Positions 33,384 to 42,149 of a stretch of 51,550 bases of DNA are shown here, piece after piece (position 1 is the stretch's first letter; each line of letters starts with the position of its first letter). Source of the DNA: Fibrobacter succinogenes (GTDB lineage: Bacteria; Fibrobacterota; Fibrobacteria; Fibrobacterales; Fibrobacteraceae); the NCBI GenBank assembly GCA_902779055.1, contig CACZAD010000022.1, positions 1 to 51,550 on the forward strand, given 5' to 3'. The position numbers and the translations under genes are program-made. Under the pieces are notes generated by a model that searched no databases, was not told the DNA's origin, and was given only the letters and a program-made list of their open reading frames with translations.

Positions 33384-34823
33384 ATGGGTTCTATAAAGCA
33401 ACAAACAATTAGCGGCTCCAAATGGAACTTCCTTGAACGTATTTCCGTTCAGGGAATCCAGTTCCTTCTTGGAATCATTATGGCCCGACTATTGCTTCCG
33501 TCTGATTATGGAACGATTGGGCTGCTTGCCGTTTTTTTTGACGTTTCACAGACATTCATCGATAGCGGATTCAACTCTGCCCTTATACGCACTAAAGACC
33601 CTACAGAAAAAGACTACAGCACCGTTTTCTATTTCAATTTTGCAATTTCTGTTGTCGTCTATGCATTGCTGTTCCTTGCGGCCCCCTACATTGCGGACTT
33701 CTTCAGAATTCAAATACTGTGCCCCATTCTGAGAGTCCAGGCCATAACGCTGATCATCAACGCCGTCATGGCAGTGCAGGTGTCCATGCTCAACATCAAG
33801 CTGGACTTCAAGTCGCTTGCCAAACGAAGAGTCGCCGCCACGATGATTTCAGGCGTTTGCGGTGTCATTTTCGCCTATGTAGGATTTGGAATATGGTCCC
33901 TCGTGTACCAGCAACTTATCGCCGCGTTGATCAACCTGGTTTTCATCTGCTATATCTGCCGCTGGATTCCCAGGGCCAGTTTCTGCATGGAATCATTTAA
34001 AAGACTGGGCTCTTTCGGCAGCAAGCTGCTCGCCGCCGGGCTCCTGCATACATTCTATCGGAACCTGACCACATTCGCCATCGGCAAATTTTATTCTGCG
34101 CAGGATCTAGGCTACTATTCCCGTGGAGCAAACATTGCAGATCTTCCCGGCAGCACGATCAACGGAGTTCTGCAAACCGTCACCTACCCCATCCTCGCCA
34201 AAATCCAGGATGACGACCAACATCTAGTCCGTATTTACCGCAAGTACATCCGCATAACGTCCCTCAGCATCTTCATTGTCGGCAGCATATTGTGCGCTCT
34301 GGCAAAGCCGTTCATTCTACTGATTCTAACCGACAAATGGACGGAATCGATAATCTACCTCCAGATTTTCGCATTCTCGTATATGTTCGACCACTTAAGC
34401 ACCATCAACTTGAACCTGCTTAAAGTCAAGGGCCGTTCAGACTGGTTCCTGAAACTGGAAGTCATCAAGAAGTCCATTTCCATCACCCTCATTCTTCTCG
34501 CCATTCCTCATGGCATTCTCGCCATTTGCTTTGCTAAATTTCTCTATAACCAGATTGCAGTGTTCATCAACACCTACTACACTGGCAGGCTCTTTAATCT
34601 GGGCTATATCCAGCAAGTCAAGGATTTTTCGCCGTACTTGATCCGTAGCATTCTGGCATGCATCCCTGCATACCTCCTGACTTACCTGGATCTCCCAAAC
34701 ATCTTGACGCTATTGCTTGGCAGCCTCATTGCGCTTACGCTTTATTGGCTGATGCTCATCAAGAATCCCGACATGCAGGAACTCCTTGACCTGGTAAAAG
34801 ACAAATTCAAGGAAAAAAAATAA
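33384..34823 (+). CDS. wzx: Wzx-type polysaccharide flippase (MOP superfamily)
   Basis: The product has 479 residues with about 12-14 membrane helices and the family start IKQQTISGSKWNFLERISVQG. It belongs to the WzxC-like branch of the MOP exporters, which turn lipid-linked repeat units from the cytoplasmic to the periplasmic face. It is last in the plus-strand operon; the next gene is convergent with only 4 bp between stop codons. Its terminator seems to lie inside that gene at 34983-35011. Confidence 0.9.
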   Translation: MGSIKQQTISGSKWNFLERISVQGIQFLLGIIMARLLLPSDYGTIGLLAVFFDVSQTFIDSGFNSALIRTKDPTEKDYSTVFYFNFAISVVVYALLFLAAPYIADFFRIQILCPILRVQAITLIINAVMAVQVSMLNIKLDFKSLAKRRVAATMISGVCGVIFAYVGFGIWSLVYQQLIAALINLVFICYICRWIPRASFCMESFKRLGSFGSKLLAAGLLHTFYRNLTTFAIGKFYSAQDLGYYSRGANIADLPGSTINGVLQTVTYPILAKIQDDDQHLVRIYRKYIRITSLSIFIVGSILCALAKPFILLILTDKWTESIIYLQIFAFSYMFDHLSTINLNLLKVKGRSDWFLKLEVIKKSISITLILLAIPHGILAICFAKFLYNQIAVFINTYYTGRLFNLGYIQQVKDFSPYLIRSILACIPAYLLTYLDLPNILTLLLGSLIALTLYWLMLIKNPDMQELLDLVKDKFKEKK

Positions 34824-34827
34824 AGCC

Positions 34828-35655
34828 CTACAGCACAAACCACTTGATAAAGCGGGCTAGTGTTTTGGGAGACCTGCTAAACTTGAACGAATAGAGCGCC
34901 AGGCGCATCCGCTGGGAAAAAGCAGATATGGACTTGGCATTCAGCTGGATATCCCTCGCGATCCGTTTACGCGATGAGCCGTACACCCTGAAGAAATCAG
35001 GGTGTTTTTTTAGTATAAGATTCCAGGCCGTCAGTACAGACGACGGCTTGACCGAAATGGAATCCTTTTGCAAGCAGTAATCCACCAGCGGATCTTCCAT
35101 GCAATAAATGGAAAAACTTTTTTGTGCACGCACCAGCATCTCGAACTCTTGAAAACGAGGCATTTCGGAATCAAAGCGTTCCTGCTTGAATACTTCGCTT
35201 TTGCCGACCAGAGTCTGCGTCCCTATGGACATCGGCACTTCATCTTTCGGCAAGAACCCTTCGTGAAAGTAGTCCGAGACCAGCCCCACCTTTTCACCAC
35301 CGACCATTCTGTTCATCCGGCAGAACACGATGTCGGCACCCGTATTCTGGAGCGTCGCCAGCTGCTTTTCAAGCTTATCCTGATGCCAGATGTCATCGCT
35401 GTCCTGGAAAGCGATATAGTCGCCCCGGGCATGTGCGATGCCGTTATTCCGTGCAGCACAGGCGCCCGCATTTTCTTGGCGCACATAAACAATCCGGCTA
35501 TCGCTAAAGCTCCCTACAACCTCGGCAGTATTGTCAGACGACCCGTCATCGACAATGATGAGTTCAAAATCCCTGTAAGTCTGGCCAAGGATGCTTTCGA
35601 TGGCCCTAGGCAAGATATGCGCCCTGTTATAGGACGGAAGAACAACCGAAATCAT
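34828..35655 (-). CDS. Family 2 glycosyltransferase
   Basis: The product has 275 residues with a GT-A fold: VVLPSYNRAHILPRAIESIL at the start, IIVDDGSSDNT, and FQDSDDIW carrying the metal-binding DxD. GT2 enzymes add a sugar from a nucleotide donor to the growing lipid-linked unit. It overlaps the preceding gene of its operon by 4 bp (ATGA), so translation is coupled, and it is the last gene of the minus-strand operon. Its coding strand contains the hairpin at 34983-35011 in reverse. Confidence 0.9.
   Translation of the reverse strand: MISVVLPSYNRAHILPRAIESILGQTYRDFELIIVDDGSSDNTAEVVGSFSDSRIVYVRQENAGACAARNNGIAHARGDYIAFQDSDDIWHQDKLEKQLATLQNTGADIVFCRMNRMVGGEKVGLVSDYFHEGFLPKDEVPMSIGTQTLVGKSEVFKQERFDSEMPRFQEFEMLVRAQKSFSIYCMEDPLVDYCLQKDSISVKPSSVLTAWNLILKKHPDFFRVYGSSRKRIARDIQLNAKSISAFSQRMRLALYSFKFSRSPKTLARFIKWFVL
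34983..35011 (+). terminator. Rho-independent terminator embedded in the opposing glycosyltransferase gene
   Basis: ACACCCTG, a seven-base loop and CAGGGTGT (34983-35005) are followed by a run of seven T (35005-35011) on the plus strand. It lies 160 bp past the wzx stop codon, within the C-terminal coding part of the convergent gene, and is the first terminator met by the plus-strand operon. Confidence 0.8.
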
Positions 35656-36851
35656 TCCACCTCCACTTTATAGCGGTCACAGATTGCACGATACATATTT
35701 TCGCTATAGCACGTCCCTGTAATTGACGGGTCCTCGAACAAGTCGTTCAGCAGGTTCGTCGGCGTCATGTTTCCCGATTCAATCAATCCAATGAGTTCGT
35801 CTACAGACTTCGCGCGATCCTTTACAACGCGGCCGTACGCATCGTTCAACGAGGAATACGACAGGTAATCTTCTTCGTCAGGCACAAAGAACACGATGGG
35901 ACGCTTTAACAAGGCGTAATCGACGCCGCAGCTGGAATAATCCGTCACGAGGCAGTCGGCGGCCATAAGCAAATGCTGGACCGATTTCACGTTTTTGTCA
36001 CCAAGGACACGGAAATTCGGATTGGAGAAATCCATCTTGAACGAAGTCAGCGGATGAAGCTTCACCAGGAAAAGGATGCTATGCGTTTCCAAAAAGTCTT
36101 TGAACTTTTTGCTTGCCGCCAATTCATCAAGGATATCCTTAACCGTATCACGGCGGGTATTCGGGCTTACGCGGTATGTAGGCATGTAAAGGACGACCTT
36201 TGAAAAAGCGTCGACATCGACATCCGACAGCAAATCCCGCTTCTGCACATTCGAAAAGAACAAATCGTTACGCGGCTGCCCCGTTATCACTATAGAATCG
36301 CGCTTCACGCCGAACTGCTCCATGGATCGTTCCGCGGTATATTCCGACGTCGCCAGGGAAAGGTCCCTATAGACCCAGTTGAAAAAGCGATCTACCGTCT
36401 TTTTCATCATGAGCTTTTTGCCATGATAATTTTCATTGTAGATCTTCTTGAATCCACCTACACCATGCCATAGCGAAACGACCTTGGCCCCACCCACCAA
36501 AGGGATCCTTCCAAAATCTTCAAGGCCATTCGTCATGATAGCGACACCGCAACGAAGCGCCACCGCAATCCCCCGGAAAGAGGTACTGAGGTATACTTCG
36601 TAGCCGAGGGCGCGAACCTGTTTTACAACCGCAGGATTACGCGAAAGCCAAACACAGCGCACCCCCGGATGATTCTTGTTCACATATTCAAAAAGGAACT
36701 TCGCATTGTCATCGTACTTGCTCCCCATCCAGCAGCCAAAAACCCAAATTTTATTGTTCCGAAAAGGGAGCAACTTTAAAAGGTGGAAAATAATCCCCAC
36801 CAAAGGAAGCGAGAACTTGCGCCATTCAAAAATTTTAGACAGGCTCTTCAT
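35652..36851 (-). CDS. CDP-glycerol glycerophosphotransferase-like protein (TagB/TagF/TarL type)
   Basis: The product has 399 residues from ATG 36851; a TTG at 36866 overlapping the previous stop codon is possible. It carries the family blocks LWHGVGGFKKIY, YMPTYRVS, VKLHPLTSF and DCLVTDYSSCGVDYALL. Such membrane-associated enzymes transfer glycerol-phosphate or ribitol-phosphate from a CDP carrier to glycans, as in teichoic acids and some Gram-negative capsules. This fits the two cytidylyltransferases in the facing operon. It is embedded in the minus-strand glycosyltransferase run. Confidence 0.88.
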   Translation of the reverse strand: MKSLSKIFEWRKFSLPLVGIIFHLLKLLPFRNNKIWVFGCWMGSKYDDNAKFLFEYVNKNHPGVRCVWLSRNPAVVKQVRALGYEVYLSTSFRGIAVALRCGVAIMTNGLEDFGRIPLVGGAKVVSLWHGVGGFKKIYNENYHGKKLMMKKTVDRFFNWVYRDLSLATSEYTAERSMEQFGVKRDSIVITGQPRNDLFFSNVQKRDLLSDVDVDAFSKVVLYMPTYRVSPNTRRDTVKDILDELAASKKFKDFLETHSILFLVKLHPLTSFKMDFSNPNFRVLGDKNVKSVQHLLMAADCLVTDYSSCGVDYALLKRPIVFFVPDEEDYLSYSSLNDAYGRVVKDRAKSVDELIGLIESGNMTPTNLLNDLFEDPSITGTCYSENMYRAICDRYKVEVE

Positions 36852-36862
36852 ATCGCGACAAA

Positions 36863-37684
36863 TCAACGGCCCAATTTTATCCGTCCGACACGCTTGTTAT
36901 TCTTTATCTTGGAGGCGCGCCTAGAAATCAAGACGACCATCCACATCGGGAGCAACAAGTAAATCCATTTTTTGACAAAGCCAAAAGAAAGGATGTCCCT
37001 GCGGCAGAACTTTTTCCAGAAATAGGAACCCACCACCTTTTCAAGGACCGGGTTTTCGGATCCGGCATCACGCCAACTTCCCAATCCGTTATGCACGCAG
37101 ACATTGTTGCCGTCAAAGGTGTTGATGGTAAAATATGAATCCGGATAGATTTTCATATCCGCAAATACCAGAGGTTTGCCATCAAAATGGACCAAGGTCC
37201 CCTTATAGCCATACATGTCCATGAACACCTTGGTAATAATGCACGGCATTGCATTCAAGTCGCATTTCCCATTCGGCAAAATGAAATGCCTGTCAAGGTA
37301 GTATTCGAGGCACTTCTTTATAAAAGGGTGGCCCGGTTCAGCACCAATGGCGTGAGCCGCAATCTGGTCGGTAAATTCCGTACCGATAAACAGTTTGTTT
37401 TCGAGGAACTTGTCAAAATTACCGTTGACCGTAACATCGGCATCCAGGTATATTCCTCCAAACTTGTCAAGCACCCACAAGCGGAAATAGTCCGTCACAA
37501 ACGCCCATTTCTTTCGGGAATAGGCTTCACGGGCATACAAGAAATCCTGGTAGGGAAAATTACTCGCGTTCCATTCTACAATTTCATAACCTTCCAAATG
37601 TTCGCGCCAAGACTGCAAACAGCGCAACACCGTTTCGTCTTTCTTTTCGGACATCCAAAGGTAATGTATCTTCTTAGGAATCAT
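36863..37684 (-). CDS. OCH1-like glycosyltransferase (GT32 type, DXD)
   Basis: The product has 273 residues that begin IPKKIHYLWMSEKKD and carry FGGIYLDADV, the DxD metal site of the Gly_transf_sug group, plus NALPCI- and IGTEF-type segments. A basic, hydrophobic C-terminus (IYLLLPMWMVVLISRR) could attach it to the membrane. The ATG directly abuts the previous stop codon (TAG-ATG), indicating coupled translation. The sugar donor is unknown. Confidence 0.87.
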   Translation of the reverse strand: MIPKKIHYLWMSEKKDETVLRCLQSWREHLEGYEIVEWNASNFPYQDFLYAREAYSRKKWAFVTDYFRLWVLDKFGGIYLDADVTVNGNFDKFLENKLFIGTEFTDQIAAHAIGAEPGHPFIKKCLEYYLDRHFILPNGKCDLNAMPCIITKVFMDMYGYKGTLVHFDGKPLVFADMKIYPDSYFTINTFDGNNVCVHNGLGSWRDAGSENPVLEKVVGSYFWKKFCRRDILSFGFVKKWIYLLLPMWMVVLISRRASKIKNNKRVGRIKLGR

Positions 37685-38599
37685 CTACACTCTCCACAGC
37701 ATTCCAAAATATTTACGGGTATTCTTAAAAATGTAAGGAGACAACCAATGCACAAAAATCATCACTTTCAACAAGAAAGAGGCAAAGCAAGACAAATTCT
37801 TCTTGGTATAACGGACTTTCGATATTTCGGACTGGATCATGGAGAAGGAACCGTAACGGACGATATCATCAGGGCGTTTACCCCCCTGAACCAAATGTAC
37901 TATTTCGGGCCCGTCGATAAGGACCCTTCTTTGTCTCTGCAGGCTCAATCGCCACTGCAAATCCGTTTCCTCGAAATACAGAAAAAAGTTTTCGTCAAAG
38001 CGGGCGGCCGGAGAATTCTTCATGAACATATCCGCCCCCACCACGTATTCCACGTCACCAACGAAGCGTTCATACTTCGGCCTGGGACGTAATTTCGAAT
38101 AGTCCATGTGGAGGAACTTCATGACATTCTTGACACCAAAGGCCGCCAGGTGGTGAACCATGGCCTTGACCAGTTTGCCTGCCTGCGGAAACTTTCCATG
38201 GGATTCCGTCAAGCAGTTGTCCGGGCCCATCAGATTACAACCCAGAACACCCAGGTCCTCTTCCGCATGGCTGTTCCAATAATCATAAAAGATTTTCAGG
38301 GCATTGTTCAGCAGCAGGGTATCGCTATTCAAGTAAAAAATATATTCGCCGCGAGCTACATCAAGACCGCGGTTGTTTCCCGTACCAAATCCCAGGTTCG
38401 CGCGGTTTTCCAACAACACAACCTGCGGGAACTCCTGCTTCACCATCTCGATGGAGCCGTCTTCAGACCCATTGTCCGATACGATGACCTCAAAAGAAAC
38501 GCCTTCCGTTTTTTCATAAACGGAACGCAGGCAATTTCTCAGCAGGTCACAAGTATTAAAGCTGACAATGATGACGGAAACGCTTACAGGAGACTTCAT
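37685..38599 (-). CDS. Family 2 glycosyltransferase (rhamnosyltransferase-like)
   Basis: The product has 304 residues. The start VSVIIVSFNTCDLLRNCL, the VSDNGSEDGS motif, NLGFGTGNNRGL and FLYFEETDLQWRL are typical of the WbbL-like rhamnosyltransferase branch of GT2. A C-terminal hydrophobic segment may touch the membrane. It overlaps the polymerase gene by 4 bp. The sugar is inferred only from family resemblance. Confidence 0.88.
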   Translation of the reverse strand: MKSPVSVSVIIVSFNTCDLLRNCLRSVYEKTEGVSFEVIVSDNGSEDGSIEMVKQEFPQVVLLENRANLGFGTGNNRGLDVARGEYIFYLNSDTLLLNNALKIFYDYWNSHAEEDLGVLGCNLMGPDNCLTESHGKFPQAGKLVKAMVHHLAAFGVKNVMKFLHMDYSKLRPRPKYERFVGDVEYVVGADMFMKNSPAARFDENFFLYFEETDLQWRLSLQRQRRVLIDGPEIVHLVQGGKRPDDIVRYGSFSMIQSEISKVRYTKKNLSCFASFLLKVMIFVHWLSPYIFKNTRKYFGMLWRV

Positions 38600-39912
38600 T
38601 CCATTTCTCCCTTGTCGTCATCAGTATTTTCGTTTTCTTCCTGATCGTCCTGCTTTCGCATTTCCTTGAAGTAGGCCTCGTACTCAACCTGCAATTCATC
38701 ACGACGGTCGAACTTGCTTTGGATGTGCCCAATGCAGAACCAGTAAAGGAACGGCTGCAAAGTGCCCAGTTCCCAAACCGCAGCGCCGATCATCGCAACC
38801 AGGCAAAAGCACAGCGTACTAAATTCAAAGAAGGCATACTTGAAAATTTTCAACCCGCAGAACAATGTATACAAACAAATCGACAGGAGAATCGCAATCC
38901 CGAAAAAGCCAAGTTCAGCCACCACGCGGATATAGTCGCTATCCGGGATACCAATATACCCTTCTTCGACGGCGCCATGTCCATACCGCCCCAGTCCACT
39001 GCCAAAGAACGAAAGATCCTTGAAGAAGCGTTCAAAAAGCGCAAAGCGGTCCCCCACGATGCTGCCTTCGTAATTCACGGAACGGTTCAAGACATATTCG
39101 ACAAAATCCACATCGAGATAGTTCATCACGATAAAGAAAATCCCGATACCAAAGACGATTGCGCCCGCCCAGAGGAAATACAGCAAATTACGGGCCGGCA
39201 GATTCTTCATCGTCGCATAGACCGTCAAAAGCACGAGGAACAGCACACAGAACGCAATCGACACGCGCTGTTGCGCAAAGAACAGGCAGAAAAAGCTCAA
39301 TCCGAAGCAGGCCAAATCAAACTTGCGATAGCAATTATCCAGCACAATCTTCTTTGCCGCATACATGAACAGGAACAGCGAGGCATACCCGATAAAATAG
39401 GAGTGCGGCCAGAACGAAGACATTCGCGTGAATTCGTACAACAGCTTTCCGGAGAGGTCATTGACGTTCGAATCAAAGTTGTTCCAGATGACCTCCGCCT
39501 TGTAGCTCACGTAAAAATAAGGCTGGAAGAAATAAAAATAAACGCCACACACCATGGCGAAAAAGAGCGGCTTCTTGAAATTCTCGAAAAAATCGTCCGT
39601 CTTGAACTGTTCACTTCGCGCAATGAAATAGAACAACATCGGTATTATCTGGGCTCTTATTCCCAGATAATACAACCTCGCCGAATACGTGTATTCCACA
39701 AAAAAATAGCTGACCAGACTATAGAGCAGATAAAGAAAGACCACGCCGTCAAACCATTTCCACCGAATCGTGGAATGGCAGTACCAGACAGCACCAATGA
39801 CCACCAAGATTAATGCGGAAGAAACATCTCTAAAGCCAAACATCAAACTCGCTGCTATCGCAACTAGAAACCAGTAATAATATTTGACAATGTTGACTAC
39901 AAATTTTTCCAA
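38596..39912 (-). CDS. Wzy-like O-antigen/capsule polymerase
   Basis: The product has 438 residues with about ten to twelve membrane helices and a larger periplasmic loop near residues 255-320 containing VGDRFALFERFFKDLSFFGSG and GRYGHG, the pattern of the Wzy_C/O-antigen ligase-polymerase group. The charged C-terminal tail (about 405-438, rich in E and D) is cytoplasmic. It should join flipped repeat units in the periplasm, working with Wzx and Wzc of the facing operon. A ligase role cannot be excluded by sequence. Confidence 0.82.
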   Translation of the reverse strand: MEKFVVNIVKYYYWFLVAIAASLMFGFRDVSSALILVVIGAVWYCHSTIRWKWFDGVVFLYLLYSLVSYFFVEYTYSARLYYLGIRAQIIPMLFYFIARSEQFKTDDFFENFKKPLFFAMVCGVYFYFFQPYFYVSYKAEVIWNNFDSNVNDLSGKLLYEFTRMSSFWPHSYFIGYASLFLFMYAAKKIVLDNCYRKFDLACFGLSFFCLFFAQQRVSIAFCVLFLVLLTVYATMKNLPARNLLYFLWAGAIVFGIGIFFIVMNYLDVDFVEYVLNRSVNYEGSIVGDRFALFERFFKDLSFFGSGLGRYGHGAVEEGYIGIPDSDYIRVVAELGFFGIAILLSICLYTLFCGLKIFKYAFFEFSTLCFCLVAMIGAAVWELGTLQPFLYWFCIGHIQSKFDRRDELQVEYEAYFKEMRKQDDQEENENTDDDKGEME

Positions 39913-39931
39913 AAGTTTAATTCCCTGGAAA

Positions 39932-40678
39932 TTACTTTTGATGCCTATACTTCCACAACAACTTCAAAAGGCGCCAGTCTCTCAGGACATATCTCTTGAA
40001 CATGCGCCCCGGTTCCTGCCACATACGGAAGAACCATTCAAGGCCATGATTCGACATCCACTTCGGAGCGCGCTTCTTGATTCCAGCGGCAAAATCCAGG
40101 CTTGCGCCAACGCCAATGCAAACAGGAACCTTGAGTTCATCCTTATAATTACTGATAAACAATTCCTGTTTAGGACAACCAAAGGCAACAGCCAGGATAT
40201 CCGGCTTGGCCGCCTTGATCTGGTCATTGACCATCTTCACCTTTTCGGGATCTTTTTCAAAGTCCAGATCGGGAGCAAGACAACCTACAACCTGCAAGCC
40301 TTCATAGCGCTTCTGCATATTTGCGGCAGCCTTTTCTGCCACACCAGGAGCGGCGCCCAAAAAGAACATTTTGTACCCTTTTCGAGCAGACAGCTCACAA
40401 AGTTTCGGCAAGAAATCGGATCCCGAAATCTTTTCCTTGATTACGCCGCCATAATACTTGGACAGCCATACAATCGGCATGCCATCAGCTAAAACAAGGT
40501 CCGCCTTACTATAAGCATCGCGCAATTCCTGATTTGATTCCAGAAGAACCAAATGGTCAACGTTGGGCGTTACAATAAATGAGCTGTTTCTTTTTTGCAC
40601 CAATTCGTCTGCAACAGCAACAGCCTCATCCATAGTGAGGCTATCAATCGTCACATTCAGAAAAAGGACCTTCGACAT
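39932..40678 (-). CDS. WecG/TagA/CpsF family glycosyltransferase
   Basis: The product has 248 residues with the family blocks VTPNVDHLVLL, LVLADGMPIVWLSKY, FFLGAAPGVAEKAA and FGCPKQELFI, and the C-terminal GLEWFFRMWQEP. These enzymes add N-acetylmannosamine-type sugars early in enterobacterial common antigen, teichoic acid or exopolysaccharide synthesis. It is second in the minus-strand operon, 14 nt after ugd, and probably adds the second sugar on the lipid carrier. Its lipid-phosphate sugar-transferase partner is not in the window. Confidence 0.92.
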   Translation of the reverse strand: MSKVLFLNVTIDSLTMDEAVAVADELVQKRNSSFIVTPNVDHLVLLESNQELRDAYSKADLVLADGMPIVWLSKYYGGVIKEKISGSDFLPKLCELSARKGYKMFFLGAAPGVAEKAAANMQKRYEGLQVVGCLAPDLDFEKDPEKVKMVNDQIKAAKPDILAVAFGCPKQELFISNYKDELKVPVCIGVGASLDFAAGIKKRAPKWMSNHGLEWFFRMWQEPGRMFKRYVLRDWRLLKLLWKYRHQK

Positions 40679-40692
40679 TACAAACTATCCTT

Positions 40693-42063
40693 TTACTCCG
40701 CCTTGCCCTTACCAATGCTAGTCACTTCGAACCCAATTCCACGAAGTGCGTCCGCATCCAAGATGTTGCGACCGTCAAATACAAATGCAGGCTTTGCCAT
40801 CGAGCTGTAAATACGCTTCCAGTCGAGTTCCGCAAAGCACTTCCATTCCGTGCAGACGACCACCGCATGGGCGCCATCGGCTGCCTTGTACGGATCTTCT
40901 TCGAAGGAGACCTGGTCAATCACGTCCTTGAGGTCACGCTTTGCATCAGGGATGGCCTTCGGGTCGGTGACGACAGGCTCGGCATGTTCAGCGAGCAAGT
41001 CACGCACCACGAGGTTTGCCGGGCTTTCACGGGTATCGCCCGTATTCGCCTTGAACGCAAAACCGAACACGGCAATCTTCTTGCCGGCAATGGTATTGAA
41101 CATCGTTTCGAGCATGCGGTCGACCACACGGTGCGTCTGCCACTCGTTAATCTTCACGACGCTTTCCCAGTAAGCGGCGACTTCGGGGAGTCCATAATAG
41201 CCACAGAGATAAACAAGGTTCAAGATGTCCTTCTTGAAGCAACTGCCACCGAAACCGATGGATGCCTTGAGGAACTTTGAACCGATTCGCTTGTCCTTGC
41301 CCATCACAAAGGCAACTTCGTCCACGTCGGCACCGGTCTTTTCGCAGAGGGCGCTGATGGAGTTGATGGAGCTGATACGCTGTGCGAGGAAGGCGTTTGC
41401 AGTAAGCTTCGTGAGTTCGGAACTCCAGAGGTTCGTCGTAAGGATACGGTCACGCGGTACCCAGTGGGCATACACGTCGACAAGCTTCTGGCAGGCCGCA
41501 AGACCCGATTCCGTCTGATGGGAGCCAATCAGTACCCGATCGGGCTCGAACAGGTCGTTAATGGCTGTACCTTCGGCCAAAAATTCCGGATTCGAAAGCA
41601 CTTCAAAATGGAGGCCCTTGTCGTTTGAATTCAGGATGCGTTCCATGGCAGCAGCCGTACGCACCGGGAGCGTCGACTTTTCGACGATGATCTTCCCTTC
41701 GTCGGCAATTTCCAAAATGTTACGGGCGGTCTTTTCCCAATACTGAAGGTCAGAAGCCTTGCCGGCGCCGTGACCAAAAGTTTTTGTCGGGGTGTTCACC
41801 GACACAAAGATAATGTCCGCTTCCTTGATGGCAGAAGGGATATCCGTACTGAAAAACAAGTTACGTCCACGGGCGCGCTTTACAACATCATCCAGCCCAG
41901 GTTCAAAAATCGGGAGGTTTTCACTATTCCAAGCGTTGATGCGGGACTCATTAATATCGACTACAGTAACCTTCACATCAGGGCACTTGTCGGCGATAAC
42001 AGTCATGGTGGGTCCACCGACGTAACCGGCACCAATGCAAACAATTTTTGTTTCGAAAGTCAT
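40693..42063 (-). CDS. ugd: UDP-glucose 6-dehydrogenase (eukaryote-like type)
   Basis: The product has 456 residues. The NAD-binding start is [12 protein letters not shown], followed by the VNTPTKTFG segment and [11 protein letters not shown]; the catalytic cysteine is in [17 protein letters not shown]. The enzyme oxidises UDP-glucose to UDP-glucuronate for acidic polysaccharides. Details such as [15 protein letters not shown] and NEWQTHRVV follow the animal/plant-type enzyme more than the short bacterial Ugd. It heads the minus-strand polysaccharide operon. The sequence ATAGCCTATG around its start codon is repeated 54 bp upstream (42115-42124). Confidence 0.94.
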   Translation of the reverse strand: MTFETKIVCIGAGYVGGPTMTVIADKCPDVKVTVVDINESRINAWNSENLPIFEPGLDDVVKRARGRNLFFSTDIPSAIKEADIIFVSVNTPTKTFGHGAGKASDLQYWEKTARNILEIADEGKIIVEKSTLPVRTAAAMERILNSNDKGLHFEVLSNPEFLAEGTAINDLFEPDRVLIGSHQTESGLAACQKLVDVYAHWVPRDRILTTNLWSSELTKLTANAFLAQRISSINSISALCEKTGADVDEVAFVMGKDKRIGSKFLKASIGFGGSCFKKDILNLVYLCGYYGLPEVAAYWESVVKINEWQTHRVVDRMLETMFNTIAGKKIAVFGFAFKANTGDTRESPANLVVRDLLAEHAEPVVTDPKAIPDAKRDLKDVIDQVSFEEDPYKAADGAHAVVVCTEWKCFAELDWKRIYSSMAKPAFVFDGRNILDADALRGIGFEVTSIGKGKAE

Positions 42064-42149
42064 AGGCTATAAAATAGTAATTACAGCGCCATACGATGCG
42101 CAACGCCTTCAAAACATAGGCTATTTATAAGCATTCAGTACCATCCGAC

